Positions 1 to 8,433 of a stretch of 64,000 nucleotides of DNA are shown here, in pieces. The stretch is taken from the NCBI RefSeq assembly GCF_014656055.1, contig NZ_BNBR01000004.1, forward strand, positions 248,001 through 312,000, read 5' to 3'. Position 1 is the stretch's first letter. Every line of letters starts with the position of its first letter. Source of the DNA: Streptomyces griseosporeus (GTDB lineage Bacteria; Actinomycetota; Actinomycetes; Streptomycetales; Streptomycetaceae). The position numbers were made by a program, and so were the translations under genes. The notes under the pieces are model-generated. The model worked only from the letters and a program-made list of their open reading frames with translations. It had not been told where the DNA came from and made no database searches.

Positions 1-603
1 CGCCGGGTCGTCGCCGTCCAGCACGGCCGGCCGATCTTCTCCCTGTCCGCCTCCTTCCAGGCGTACGAGGAGGGCCTCGACCACCAGACGCCGATGCCGC
101 CCGCGCCGGACCCGGTCACCCTGCCCACCTCCCGCGAGCGGTTCAGCGGCTACGACCACCTCGACCCCGGGGTCGTCGCCCGCTTTTTGGAGGCACGCGA
201 GGCGATCGACCTGCGGTACGTCGACGAGCCGCCCTACGGCCGCTACGGCGAGCCGCGCGAACCGCACTCCCAGGTCTGGTTCCGCACCGCGGGCAAGCTC
301 GCCGACGACCCGATGCTGCACACCGTCCTCGCCACGTACGTCTCCGACATGACCCTGCTCGACTCGGTGCTGCTCGCGCACGGCCGCGGCGGCTGGGCCG
401 TCGGCGACGTCGTCGGGGCCTCGCTGGACCACGCCATGTGGTTCCACCGGCCCTTCCGCGCCGACGAGTGGCTGCTGTACGACCAGGAGTCGCCGTCGGC
501 GTACGGCGGCCGGGGACTCGGGCAGGCGCGGATCTACACGCAGGACGGCAGGCTCGCCATCTCCGTGATCCAGGAGGGCGTGGTCCGCGTACCGCGCGAC
601 TGA
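1..603 (+). CDS. tesB: Acyl-CoA thioesterase II, C-terminal part (5' end outside window)
   Basis: The reading frame is open from the first base, so the start lies outside the window; about 200 residues are visible, and the family is usually close to 290. The visible part is the second half of a double-hotdog thioesterase, which hydrolyses acyl-CoA to free acid and CoA. The end carries the family signature QARIYTQDGRLAISVIQEG, and an earlier stretch, DMTLLDSVLLAHG, matches the conserved aspartate region of the second hotdog. An ATG at 94 is an internal methionine in mid-domain, not a start. The next gene follows after about 100 bases with its own ribosome site. Confidence 0.85.
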   Translation, partial: RRVVAVQHGRPIFSLSASFQAYEEGLDHQTPMPPAPDPVTLPTSRERFSGYDHLDPGVVARFLEAREAIDLRYVDEPPYGRYGEPREPHSQVWFRTAGKLADDPMLHTVLATYVSDMTLLDSVLLAHGRGGWAVGDVVGASLDHAMWFHRPFRADEWLLYDQESPSAYGGRGLGQARIYTQDGRLAISVIQEGVVRVPRD

Positions 604-702
604 GTGCGCACAGGCCGGCACGGAGAGCGCTTGGCCCGGCCTGGAGATCGTTCTACCGTTCCCGCATCGCCTCGGGGAGAGACGATCTTGGGGGAGGGCA
701 CG

Positions 703-1635
703 ATGAGCCTGGCCGGACTGGGGCTGACCGCCGCGCAGGAACGCGTGTACCGCTACCTGTTACGCAACCCGCGCACCGATCCCGCGACCGCCGCCGCCGA
801 CCTCGGCCTGGAGCCGGCCCAGGTGAGGCGGATGGCCGCCGAGCTGAGCGCGCTGGGCCTGCTGGACGACGCGCTGACGCCGGTCGCCCCGGCCGCCGCC
901 GTGGAGCTGCTGGTGCGCCGGCGCCTCGAACAGGCCCAGCGGCAGTTCACCGAGCTGACCCGCGCCTGGGACGTGCTCACCGAACTCTCCGAGGAGCACC
1001 GCAGCGGCCGTACCGTCCAGATGGTCGAGCACCTGCCCGACGGGGCGACCGTCACCCGGCGCATGCGCGCCCTGCTGGCCGCCGAGCCGGGCGAGCTGGT
1101 CCATCTGAAGATCCGCGCCCGCGGCCGCCGCTCCGAGGACCTGCAGCCCTTCGCCCGCCTGCTCGCCCGCGGCCTGCGCAGCCGCACCCTGTTCTCCGCG
1201 GACGCCCTGACGGACCCCGAGGAGCTGGCACACGCCGAGTACTGGCACCGCCTCGGCGACCGGCACCGGGTGACCACCGAACCCAGCCGCCACCTGGCCG
1301 TCGTCAACCGCTCCGTCGCCTTCGTGCAGGCCGACCCCAGCGGCCCCGGACCCGGCGCCTTCCAGATCCGCCAGCCCGGCCTGGTCGCCACGCTGGCCGA
1401 CGTCTTCGACGGCATGTGGGAACGCGCCCGCGACCTGGACGACCTGCCCCTGACCCCCATCGAGGAGCAGGTCCTGCACGCCCTGACCCGCCACGACACC
1501 GACGAGGCCGCCGCGCGCTCGCTGAACGTCTCCGTCCGCAAGTTCCGCGCCCATGTCGCCGACCTCATGGGCCGGCTCGGCGCGGCCACCCGCTTCCAGG
1601 CGGCCCTGCGGGCCAAGGAGCGCGGCTGGCTCTGA
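703..1635 (+). CDS. Hybrid transcriptional regulator: TrmB-like N-terminus, LuxR-type HTH C-terminus
   Basis: A 310-residue DNA-binding protein. Residues 1-60 look like a TrmB/MarR-type winged helix (LTAAQERVYRYLLRNP, then an LGL...VRRMAAELSALGLL helix pair). The last 65 residues are a LuxR/FixJ-type helix-turn-helix (PIEEQVLHALTRHDTDEAAA, then LNVSVRKFRAHVADLMGRLGA). The middle probably senses a ligand. The ATG at 703 was chosen because GGGGGAGGG ends six bases before it; an in-frame GTG at 604 would add 33 non-conserved residues. The gene precedes, in the same direction, the coupled operon at 1726-4344, and a perfect palindrome lies between them, so it probably controls that operon. The effector is unknown. 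Confidence 0.8.
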   Translation: MSLAGLGLTAAQERVYRYLLRNPRTDPATAAADLGLEPAQVRRMAAELSALGLLDDALTPVAPAAAVELLVRRRLEQAQRQFTELTRAWDVLTELSEEHRSGRTVQMVEHLPDGATVTRRMRALLAAEPGELVHLKIRARGRRSEDLQPFARLLARGLRSRTLFSADALTDPEELAHAEYWHRLGDRHRVTTEPSRHLAVVNRSVAFVQADPSGPGPGAFQIRQPGLVATLADVFDGMWERARDLDDLPLTPIEEQVLHALTRHDTDEAAARSLNVSVRKFRAHVADLMGRLGAATRFQAALRAKERGWL

Positions 1636-1652
1636 GCAGGCCCGGGGCCGCC

Positions 1653-1668
1653 GTGCAGGTTCCTGCAC
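1653..1668. promoter_or_regulatory. Perfect 16-bp palindrome upstream of the 1726-4344 operon
   Basis: GTGCAGG-TT-CCTGCAC has 7-bp arms and a 2-base spacer. A further half-site-like CCTGCAA follows at 1673. It lies after the stop of the LuxR-type regulator and about 60 bases before the next start codon, where an operator would be expected. A short hairpin terminator is the alternative, but no T-run follows. Confidence 0.5.
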
Positions 1669-1725
1669 CGGGCCTGCAACTTGTCCCTCTCGCGGGTCCG
1701 CCCGGGCACCGACAGGCTGGTCCGC

Positions 1726-2139
1726 ATGGACGCAACGGACCGACTCGACGTCATCGACACCTGCACCCGCATGGCCTGGTACGCCGACCGGCGTGACTGG
1801 GACCGGCTCACCGAGGTGTTCGCCGACAAGGTGACCCTGGACTACACGAGCCTCAACGGCGGCGAGCCCGTCACCCTCACCCCGGCGCAGATCACCGACG
1901 GCTGGCGCGCCGGGCTCGGCGTGTACGACGCCACCCAGCACCTCGTCGGCAACCACCTGGTCACCGCCGACGGCGACAGCGCGGTGTGCACGGCCACCTT
2001 CCAGGCCACCCACCTCAAGAGCGACGGCTCCCGCTGGACCCTCGGCGGCACCTACCGCTTCGATCTGGCCCGCACCGGCGCCGGCTGGCGCATCACCGGC
2101 GTGGTCATGACCGCGGTGTGGAGCGACGGCGAGCGATGA
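1726..2139 (+). CDS. SnoaL/NTF2-like protein
   Basis: A 137-residue protein of the SnoaL-like NTF2 fold: an N-terminal helix (DRLDVIDTCTRMAWYADRRD), then WDRLTEVFADKVTLDYTS and alternating strands ending in RITGVVMTAVW. Such proteins are small alpha+beta cones acting as isomerases, cyclases, dehydratases or ligand carriers; the sequence alone does not give the reaction. The ATG at 1726 starts the conserved helix, while an in-frame TTG at 1681 would add 15 weakly supported residues. Its stop overlaps the next start (ATGA), so the two are translationally coupled. First gene of a four-gene operon. Confidence 0.75.
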   Translation: MDATDRLDVIDTCTRMAWYADRRDWDRLTEVFADKVTLDYTSLNGGEPVTLTPAQITDGWRAGLGVYDATQHLVGNHLVTADGDSAVCTATFQATHLKSDGSRWTLGGTYRFDLARTGAGWRITGVVMTAVWSDGER

Positions 2140-2618
2140 GGAGACCCGCCGTCCTGGCGGCGGCGGTGGCCGCACTGGCCGTGGCGGCGGGCGCGGCGGC
2201 CCTGACCGGAGGTGACCTGCTGGGCGGGGACACCGACGGGGCGGCGGCGCGACCGCCCGCCGCGTCGCGTACGTCGCCCGCCCGCTCCCTCGCCCCCTCC
2301 GCCCTGCACCCCGCCGCCCGGCGCTACTTCGACGCCGTGGCCGGCGAGGACGCCGACGCCGTCGCCGCCGCGTTCGCCGCGGACGGGCTCGTCGTCGACG
2401 TGGGGCGGGAGATCCGCGGCCGGGACGCCATCCGGCAGTGGGCCGCGGACGAGGTCGTCGGCGGCGACTACACCGTCCTGGACCACACCCCGCACACCAC
2501 CGGCACCACCCTGCTGGTCCGCTTCCGGCCCGGCGGCACGGGCGACGGCTTCCGCGCCCGCTACCGCTTCGACATCACCGACGGACTGATCACCCGAGCC
2601 ACCCTGGAGTACGCATGA
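2136..2618 (+). CDS. Exported SnoaL/NTF2-like protein with N-terminal signal or anchor
   Basis: 160 residues, starting at the ATG that overlaps the previous stop. Residues 1-27 form a signal or anchor (RR, then an Ala/Val/Leu-rich run), followed by a Ser/Pro/Ala-rich linker to about residue 55 and a second NTF2-like domain (LHPAARRYFDAVAGEDADAV...FAADGLVVDVGREIRGRDAI). There is no lipobox cysteine. It is coupled to both neighbours by 4-base overlaps (ATGA at 2136 and 2615), so a joint role with the hydrolase and reductase downstream is likely. The function is not known. Confidence 0.7.
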   Translation: MRRPAVLAAAVAALAVAAGAAALTGGDLLGGDTDGAAARPPAASRTSPARSLAPSALHPAARRYFDAVAGEDADAVAAAFAADGLVVDVGREIRGRDAIRQWAADEVVGGDYTVLDHTPHTTGTTLLVRFRPGGTGDGFRARYRFDITDGLITRATLEYA

Positions 2619-3514
2619 CGCGCACCACCCCGGTCAAGGTCACCTTCGACAGCGAGGGCGTGACCCTGACCGGCAACCTGTACCTCCCCGGGACGGCGGC
2701 GGCCACCCCCGCGCCCGGCGTCGTCGTCGCCGGCACCTGGACCAGCGTCAAGGAGCTGATGGCCGACCGCTACGCCGAGCGGCTCGCCGAGCGCGGACAC
2801 GCCGCCCTGTCCTTCGACTTCACCGGCTTCGGCGAGTCCGGCGGCACGCCGCGCGACGTGGAGGACCCGGCCCGCAAGGTCCGCGACATCCACCACGCCG
2901 TCACCTTCCTCGCCGCGCACCCGGCCGTCGACGCCGGCCGGATCGGCGCCCTCGGCATCTGCGCGGCGGCGATGTACATGTCCGACAACACCGCCCACGA
3001 CCCCCGGGTCCGCTCGCTCGCCCTGGTCGCCCCCTGGCTGCACGACGCCGCGATCTGCGAGGACGCCTACGGCGGCGCCGCGGCCGTGGCCGAGCGGATC
3101 AAGACCGGCCGGGAGGCCCGCTCCCGCTACGACGAGACCGGCGAGGTCGACTACGTGCCGGTGGTCTCCGCCACCGACGAGCGCGCGGCCATGCCGTACG
3201 ACATCGACTTCTACCTCAACCCCGGGCGCGGCGGCATCCCCGCCTGGCCCAACCGGTTCGCGGTGATGTCCTGGCCGGACTGGCTCAGCTACGACGCGAT
3301 CGCCCTGGCCCCCCTGATCGACCGGCCCACGCTGCTCGTGCACAGCGAGGACGCCGCGATCCCCGAGGGCGCCCGCCGCTTCCACGCGGGGCTCGCCGGG
3401 CCGAAGGACATCTTCTGGACCCAGGGCACCCAGTTCGACTTCTACGACCAGGAACCCCAGGTCACCGTCGCCGTCGACGCCGTGGCCGCGCACTTCGGAA
3501 GGACCCTTCGATGA
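2615..3514 (+). CDS. Alpha/beta hydrolase with cysteine at the nucleophile position
   Basis: 299 residues, alpha/beta-hydrolase fold of the dienelactone-hydrolase/COG1073 kind. The oxyanion region is VVAGTWTSVKELMADRYAERL, and DFTGFGESGG follows the second strand. The nucleophile elbow reads LGICAAAM, with cysteine (residue 116) in place of serine. The acidic residue is probably the Asp of HSEDAAIPEGARRF. Where the catalytic histidine is usually found the sequence reads TQGTQFDFYDQE, with no histidine. It may therefore be a subfamily with altered chemistry or a non-catalytic binder. Coupled by ATGA overlaps to the SnoaL-like gene before and the reductase after. Confidence 0.75.
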   Translation: MTRTTPVKVTFDSEGVTLTGNLYLPGTAAATPAPGVVVAGTWTSVKELMADRYAERLAERGHAALSFDFTGFGESGGTPRDVEDPARKVRDIHHAVTFLAAHPAVDAGRIGALGICAAAMYMSDNTAHDPRVRSLALVAPWLHDAAICEDAYGGAAAVAERIKTGREARSRYDETGEVDYVPVVSATDERAAMPYDIDFYLNPGRGGIPAWPNRFAVMSWPDWLSYDAIALAPLIDRPTLLVHSEDAAIPEGARRFHAGLAGPKDIFWTQGTQFDFYDQEPQVTVAVDAVAAHFGRTLR

Positions 3515-4344
3515 TCCTCGTGACCGGAGCGACCGGCAACGTCGGCGGTGAGGTGGTGGACGCGCTCGTCCGCGCCGGAGAGCCGGTACGGGCGCTGGTG
3601 CGCCGCCCCGCCGAGGGCCGGCTGCCCGCACCGGCCGAGCAGACCGCCGGCGACCTGAACGAGCCCGGCTCGCTCGACGCCGCCCTGGACGGCGTCCGCG
3701 GGGTGTTCCTGCTGCCCGGCTACCGGGACATGCCCGGGCTGCTCGCCCGGATGCGGCAGGCGGGGGTGGAGCGGGTGGTGCTGCTGTCCGGGCTGTCCAC
3801 CGTCGCCCGCGACACCGACAACGCCATCTCCCGGTACATGATCGAGTCGGAGCGCGCGGTCCGGGAGTCCGGGCTGGCCTGGACGTTCCTGCGGCCCAAC
3901 GCGTTCATGTCGAACGCGCTGCGCTGGCTGCCGCAACTGCGCGCCGGCGACGTCGTCCGGGACTCCTTCGGCTCGGTGCCGGTGGCCTCCGTCGACCCGT
4001 ACGACATCGCGGCCGTGGCCGTGCGCGCCCTGCTCGACCCCGGGCACGAGGAGGGCATCCACCCGCTGAGCGGCCCCGAACCGCTGCTGCCCGCCCGGCG
4101 CCTCGCCGTCCTCGCCGACGTCCTCGGCCGCGACCTGCGCTTCCACGCCCTGTCCGACGAGGAGGGCAGGGCCGAGATGGCCGCGAACGGGGTGCCCGAG
4201 CCGTACATCCAGGCGTTCTTCAGCTTCTACGCCGACGGCACCCTGGACGAGTCGCAGGTCTACCCGACGGTGGAGAAGGTGACCGGCAGGCCGCCGCGCA
4301 CCTTCCGGCAGTGGGCCGAGGCCCACCGCGCGGACTTCGTCTGA
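3511..4344 (+). CDS. NAD(P)-binding NmrA/SDR-like protein
   Basis: 277 residues. The N-terminus MILVTGATGNVGGEVVDAL is an atypical-SDR dinucleotide site (GxxGxxG), followed by VRALVRRP, the usual NADP-phosphate-binding arginines. RYMIESERAVRESGLAWTFLRP is the typical NmrA-like helix and strand pair. The classical SDR Tyr-x-x-x-Lys is not present, so it is either a quinone- or imine-reductase-like enzyme or a redox sensor. It ends the coupled operon starting at 1726 and converges, eight bases apart, with the phosphatase-like gene on the other strand. Confidence 0.85.
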   Translation: MILVTGATGNVGGEVVDALVRAGEPVRALVRRPAEGRLPAPAEQTAGDLNEPGSLDAALDGVRGVFLLPGYRDMPGLLARMRQAGVERVVLLSGLSTVARDTDNAISRYMIESERAVRESGLAWTFLRPNAFMSNALRWLPQLRAGDVVRDSFGSVPVASVDPYDIAAVAVRALLDPGHEEGIHPLSGPEPLLPARRLAVLADVLGRDLRFHALSDEEGRAEMAANGVPEPYIQAFFSFYADGTLDESQVYPTVEKVTGRPPRTFRQWAEAHRADFV

Positions 4345-4351
4345 CCCCGGC

Positions 4352-5149
4352 TCAGGAGAGGCCGGCCTCCGCCAGCAGGTACGCCGTCATCGGGTCGTAG
4401 TAGCGGGGGCTGACCACGTGGTCGTCGAGCGGCACCGTCACCTGGAGGGTGCCCTCGGCCTCCGCGAGGAACAGCGCCGGGTCGTTGCAGTCGGCGTACC
4501 CGACCGCGTCGACGCCGTGCTGCCCGGCGTACCCGGCCCAGCCGTGGTCGGCGACGACCAGGTCGGGCAGCGGGCGGCCCTCGCGCTCCAGGCCGGTCAG
4601 GATCGCCTTCATCGGCTCGCCCGAGTGGGTGTGCCACAGCGTGGCCCCGTGCTCCAGCACCGCCACGTCCGCGAACTGCATGACGTACCCCTCGTCCGTC
4701 ACCAGCCCGTCCGGGATGACGACGATCTCGCAGCCCGCGGCGCGCAGGGCCGCGGCGGTCGCGCGGTGCACGTCGAGCAGGCCGCCCGGGTGGCCGGTGG
4801 CGAACAGCACCCGCTGCTGCCCGTCGGCGGCCTTGCGCAGCCGCGCCGCCATCCGCTCCAGGGCGGAGACGGTCAGCTCGGGGTCGATGGTGTCCTGCCC
4901 GTGGCGGTGCTCCGGGTCGTCGCTGACGCCGACCCGCTCCGCCATCACCGCGAGCACGTCCTGCTCGTCGCTCCAGCGGTCGCCCAGCTCCAGACCGAGC
5001 CAGTAGCCGCGGTCGCCGTTCGCCAGCTTCCGGTAGTGGGAGAGGTTGTTCTCGCGGGGAGTGGCGACGTCGCCCGCGATGCGGGTGCGGACGAGGTGGT
5101 CGACGAGTTCGGCGCGGCTGGGTGTCCCGGGTATCGGCATGGTCCCCAT
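4352..5149 (-). CDS. Conserved actinobacterial phosphatase-like protein
   Basis: 265 residues. The sequence resembles the actinobacterial family annotated simply as phosphatase (a histidinol-phosphatase-like group): an N-terminal helical part (SRAELVDHLVRTRIAGDVAT), FATGHPGGLLDVHRA in the middle, and DLVVADHGWAGYAGQHGVDA near the end with several conserved His/Asp residues that could bind metal. There is no signal peptide, so it is cytoplasmic. GGAGG lies 11 bases before the ATG at 5149; a second ATG at 5140 is possible. The substrate is unknown and the family call rests on recognition only. Confidence 0.6.
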   Translation of the reverse strand: MGTMPIPGTPSRAELVDHLVRTRIAGDVATPRENNLSHYRKLANGDRGYWLGLELGDRWSDEQDVLAVMAERVGVSDDPEHRHGQDTIDPELTVSALERMAARLRKAADGQQRVLFATGHPGGLLDVHRATAAALRAAGCEIVVIPDGLVTDEGYVMQFADVAVLEHGATLWHTHSGEPMKAILTGLEREGRPLPDLVVADHGWAGYAGQHGVDAVGYADCNDPALFLAEAEGTLQVTVPLDDHVVSPRYYDPMTAYLLAEAGLS

Positions 5150-5198
5150 TGTGAGGCAGACCTCCGTGCCGCCACCGGGCCTCCCGCACGCTGGGACG

Positions 5199-5282
5199 CG
5201 GGTCACGCACCGCATGTCACGGGCGCCGCCCGAGGGTGTGCGGGTCACGCACCGCACGTCACAGGCGCCGCCCGAGGGCGAA
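5199..5282. repeat. Two tandem 42-bp copies duplicating the 3' end of the pucR-type gene
   Basis: Two adjacent units start at 5199 and 5241, each beginning CGGGTCACGCACCGC and ending in the CGCCGCCCGAGGG block; only a few bases differ. The second unit covers the last codons and stop of the PucR-type gene (reverse strand); the first is a spare copy just downstream of its stop. This is a local duplication by slippage or unequal exchange. Confidence 0.85.
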
Positions 5283-6710
5283 CCACAGCTCCATCCGTAC
5301 GTCCGGGTCGTCCAGGTCGGCGTCGAGCAGGGCCGCGCAGCGGGCGATGCGCTGGCGCACGGTGTTGCGGTGCACGGACAGCGCGACGGCGGTGCGGTCC
5401 CAGCTGCCGTGCAGGGACAGCCAGGCGCGCAGGGTCTCGGTGAGCGCGGGGGTGAGGGGCGCGAGGAGGGCACGGGCGTACGCCTCGGCCTCGCCGGCCG
5501 GAAGGAGATCGGCGAGCCCGGTCCGCTCGCCGTGCCGGACGAGCGGGACCCGGGTGGCGCGGGCCCGCGCCAGGGCACGGGCCGCCTGCGCGTCGGCGCC
5601 GGGGAGACCGGCGGGCTCGGCGGGCGCGCTGATCCCGAGTGTCCAGCCGGGATACGCGGCCGGGACGGTGCCCGTGGGCAGCAGCACACGGACGACGTCG
5701 TCGTCCAGGTCGACCAGGGACGAGCCGAGCGCGGCGCCCAGGGCGGAGGCGGCCACCGCGTCCGGGGTGCCCTGCTCGGGCCGGCCGTGCACCACCACCA
5801 GGCGCTCCGCCCCGAGCAGCGGGGCCACCTCCTCGGGCGTGGCGCCCAGCAGCAGCCGGACCAGGGCCGCGGAGCGCGCCGCGCCCGTGCCGCCGCGCTG
5901 TTCGCCGGTGAGGAGGGTGAGCAGGACCGCGGCCACCGAGGCGATGGTGTGGTCGCCCTGGTCGCGGGGCGGGGCGGCGACGCCCAGCACGAAGCCCCGG
6001 CCGGTGCCGAGCGCGTAGGCGGCGAGCCGGACGTCCCCGGCGGTGTCGGTGGCGGTCGCCGAGGAGCGGCGGGTGACCGCCCCCGCCAGCCCGGCCAGCG
6101 CCCGCTCCACCTCCGGCGGCTGCTCCCGGCCCGCCTCGGCGACCCGGGCGCCCTCGGGGCCGTACAGCACGGCCCGGCCGCCGAGCCGCTGGGCGAGCCG
6201 GCGCAGCACGGACGGCACCGGGTCGGGGCGGGAGGCCGCCGCGGCCAGGCTCTGCTGGGCCTCCGTGACCCGGCGCAGCTCGGCGGTCCTGGCCTGCGCC
6301 ATGAGTTGCCAGACGGCCCGGGCCACACCGGAGAAGGTGGTCCGCGGCGGCACCTCCAGCAGCGGCAGCCCGTGCGCCTCGCACGCCTCGACCAGCGCGC
6401 GCGGCACGGTGTCGTGCACGGGCGCGAGGCCGAAGCCGAGGGCGGCGCCGCCCGCGGCGACGATCCGCGAGACGTAGTCGTCGAAGTACGTCCCCGTCCC
6501 CGCCGGGTCCGGGATGTGCACGCCGGCCGTCAGCAGCAGCTCCCCGCCCAGCAGGTAGGGGTACGGGTCGGCCATCTCCGAGGTGTGCGCCCAGTGGACG
6601 GTGACCCCGGCGGCGTCCGGCCCGGCGATCTGCCGCAGGGCGAGGTCCTCCCGCGCCAGGAGTGCCGCGAGGGGCACGGGTGGCGTGGGCGGAACGGCCG
6701 GATCCGGCAT
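5259..6710 (-). CDS. PucR-family transcriptional regulator
   Basis: 483 residues. The N-terminal PucR domain (about 10-130) contains VHWAHTSEMADPYPYL and GGELLLTAGVHI. A GAF/GGDEF-like middle follows, and the C-terminal PucR-type HTH reads LTETLRAWLSLHGSWDRTAV, then LSVHRNTVRQRIARCAALLDADLDDPDVR. Members control purine, amino-acid and guanidino-compound catabolism. The ATG at 6710 has GGTGGAGGGA about ten bases before it. The gene is divergent from the transporter at 6903, whose operon it most likely controls. Its 3' end is duplicated in tandem beyond the stop. Confidence 0.9.
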   Translation of the reverse strand: MPDPAVPPTPPVPLAALLAREDLALRQIAGPDAAGVTVHWAHTSEMADPYPYLLGGELLLTAGVHIPDPAGTGTYFDDYVSRIVAAGGAALGFGLAPVHDTVPRALVEACEAHGLPLLEVPPRTTFSGVARAVWQLMAQARTAELRRVTEAQQSLAAAASRPDPVPSVLRRLAQRLGGRAVLYGPEGARVAEAGREQPPEVERALAGLAGAVTRRSSATATDTAGDVRLAAYALGTGRGFVLGVAAPPRDQGDHTIASVAAVLLTLLTGEQRGGTGAARSAALVRLLLGATPEEVAPLLGAERLVVVHGRPEQGTPDAVAASALGAALGSSLVDLDDDVVRVLLPTGTVPAAYPGWTLGISAPAEPAGLPGADAQAARALARARATRVPLVRHGERTGLADLLPAGEAEAYARALLAPLTPALTETLRAWLSLHGSWDRTAVALSVHRNTVRQRIARCAALLDADLDDPDVRMELWFALGRRL

Positions 6711-6760
6711 GGTGTGCGATCCCTCCACCGAAGGCGTCCCCGAGTGGAGGAAACGTACAC

Positions 6761-6789
6761 TTCGCAGTCGCTTTCCGGCCACCTAGGGT
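6761..6789 (+). promoter_or_regulatory. Possible promoter of the SSF-ureohydrolase-TPP operon
   Basis: TTCGCA (6761-6766), a 17-base spacer and TAGGGT (6784-6789) lie in the divergent PucR-transporter gap. The -35 match is weak. Confidence 0.3.
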
Positions 6790-6902
6790 CGGTCCGACCG
6801 GCAGCCGCGGGTACGGGCGGATGTCCCCGCGAGCCGCTGCCGACACCCCCGTTTCGGTACCTGCACGACACGCCACCGGGAAGCGCTGAAGGAGGGCCCC
6901 AC

Positions 6903-8375
6903 ATGGCCGTCGACTACACCGTCATCGTCCTGTATCTGGCCGGCATGCTGGCCATGGGCTGGTGGGGCATGCGCCGCGCCAGGTCCAAGAGCGAGTTCCT
7001 GGTGGCCGGCCGCCGCCTCGGGCCCGCGATGTACTCCGGCACCATGGCGGCCATCGTCCTCGGCGGCGCCTCCACCATCGGCGGCGTGGGCCTCGGCTAC
7101 CAGTACGGCCTGTCTGGCGCCTGGATGGTCTTCACCATCGGCCTCGGCCTGCTCGCCCTGTCGGTGTTCTTCTCGGCCCGCATCGCCCGGCTGAGGGTCT
7201 ACACCGTCTCCGAGATGCTCGACCTGCGCTACGGCGGACGGGCCGGCGTCATCTCCGGCGTGGTCATGTGGGCGTACACCCTGATGCTCGCCGTCACCTC
7301 CACCATCGCCTACGCCACGATCTTCGACGTCCTGTTCGACCTCAACCGCACGGTCGCGATCGTCCTCGGCGGCTCGATCGTCGTCGCCTACTCCACCCTC
7401 GGCGGCATGTGGTCCATCACGCTGACGGACATGGTGCAGTTCGTCGTCAAGACCGTCGGCGTGCTCCTGCTGCTCCTGCCGATCGCCGTCGTCAAGGCGG
7501 GCGGCTTCGCCGAGATGAAGGCCGAGCTGCCCACCGAGTACTTCGACCCGCTGGGCATCGGCGGCGAGACGATCTTCACCTACGTCCTGATCTACACGTT
7601 CGGCATGCTGATCGGCCAGGACATCTGGCAGCGCGTGTTCACCGCGCGCAGCGACCGCACCGCCAAGTGGGGCGGCACGGTCGCCGGCACCTACTGCCTG
7701 GCGTACGCCCTGGCCGGCGCGGTGATCGGCACGGCCGCCAAGGTGCTGTACCCGACGCTGGGCAGCGCCGACGACGCCTTCGCGACCATCGTCAAGGACG
7801 AGCTGCCCGTCGGCGTGCGGGGCCTGGTGCTGGCGGCGGCCCTCGCCGCGGTGATGTCGACGTCGTCGGGCGCGCTGATCGCCTGCGCCACCGTCGCCAA
7901 CAACGACATCTGGTCGCGGATCCGGGGAGCCGTGAGCGGCCCGGCGGAGGGCCGCGACGAGGACCACGACGAGGTGCGCGGCAACCGCGCCTTCATCCTC
8001 ATCATGGGCCTGGCGGTGATCGCCACGGCCATCGCCCTGAACAACGTCGTCGAGGCGCTCACCGTGGCCTACAACCTGCTCGTCGGCGGCCTCCTCGTGC
8101 CCATCCTCGGCGGCCTGCTGTGGAAGCGCGGCACCGCCCAGGGCGCGCTCGCCTCCGTCGCCGTCGGCGGCGTGGCCGTCATCGCCCTGATGGCCTGGAA
8201 GGGCATCCTCGCCAACGAACCCGTCTACTACGGCCTCCTCGCCTCCCTCGCCGCCTACGCGGCCGTCTCCCTGGCCACCCCGGCGACCGACCCGGCCGTC
8301 CTGGCCGCCTGGCGCGAGCGCCTCGCCGGCCGTGCCCCCGAACCCCTGTCCGAACCGGTCCCGGCTCCCCAGTAG
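6903..8375 (+). CDS. Sodium:solute symporter (SSF family)
   Basis: 490 residues with about 13 predicted membrane segments. MAVDYTVIVLYLAGMLAMGWW is the first, and SKSEFLVAGRRLGPAM plus GGASTIGGVGLGYQYGLSG are the SSF motifs near the sodium sites. Members couple sodium entry to uptake of amino acids, sugars, purines or urea-like solutes. GGAGGG lies six bases before the ATG at 6903. The ureohydrolase gene follows 58 bases later, suggesting that the imported solute is a guanidino compound or an amino-acid derivative. Divergent from the PucR-type regulator. Confidence 0.9.
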   Translation: MAVDYTVIVLYLAGMLAMGWWGMRRARSKSEFLVAGRRLGPAMYSGTMAAIVLGGASTIGGVGLGYQYGLSGAWMVFTIGLGLLALSVFFSARIARLRVYTVSEMLDLRYGGRAGVISGVVMWAYTLMLAVTSTIAYATIFDVLFDLNRTVAIVLGGSIVVAYSTLGGMWSITLTDMVQFVVKTVGVLLLLLPIAVVKAGGFAEMKAELPTEYFDPLGIGGETIFTYVLIYTFGMLIGQDIWQRVFTARSDRTAKWGGTVAGTYCLAYALAGAVIGTAAKVLYPTLGSADDAFATIVKDELPVGVRGLVLAAALAAVMSTSSGALIACATVANNDIWSRIRGAVSGPAEGRDEDHDEVRGNRAFILIMGLAVIATAIALNNVVEALTVAYNLLVGGLLVPILGGLLWKRGTAQGALASVAVGGVAVIALMAWKGILANEPVYYGLLASLAAYAAVSLATPATDPAVLAAWRERLAGRAPEPLSEPVPAPQ

Positions 8376-8433
8376 AGTCGTAAGGACGAAGCAGTACATA
8401 CGCGATGAAGCGTAGGAAAGAAGGCACTTGACC

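Noticed and set aside
5046-6902. A long N-terminal extension of the SSF transporter frame
   Set aside because: Gly/Arg-rich antisense of the PucR gene; the true start at 6903 has a good ribosome site.
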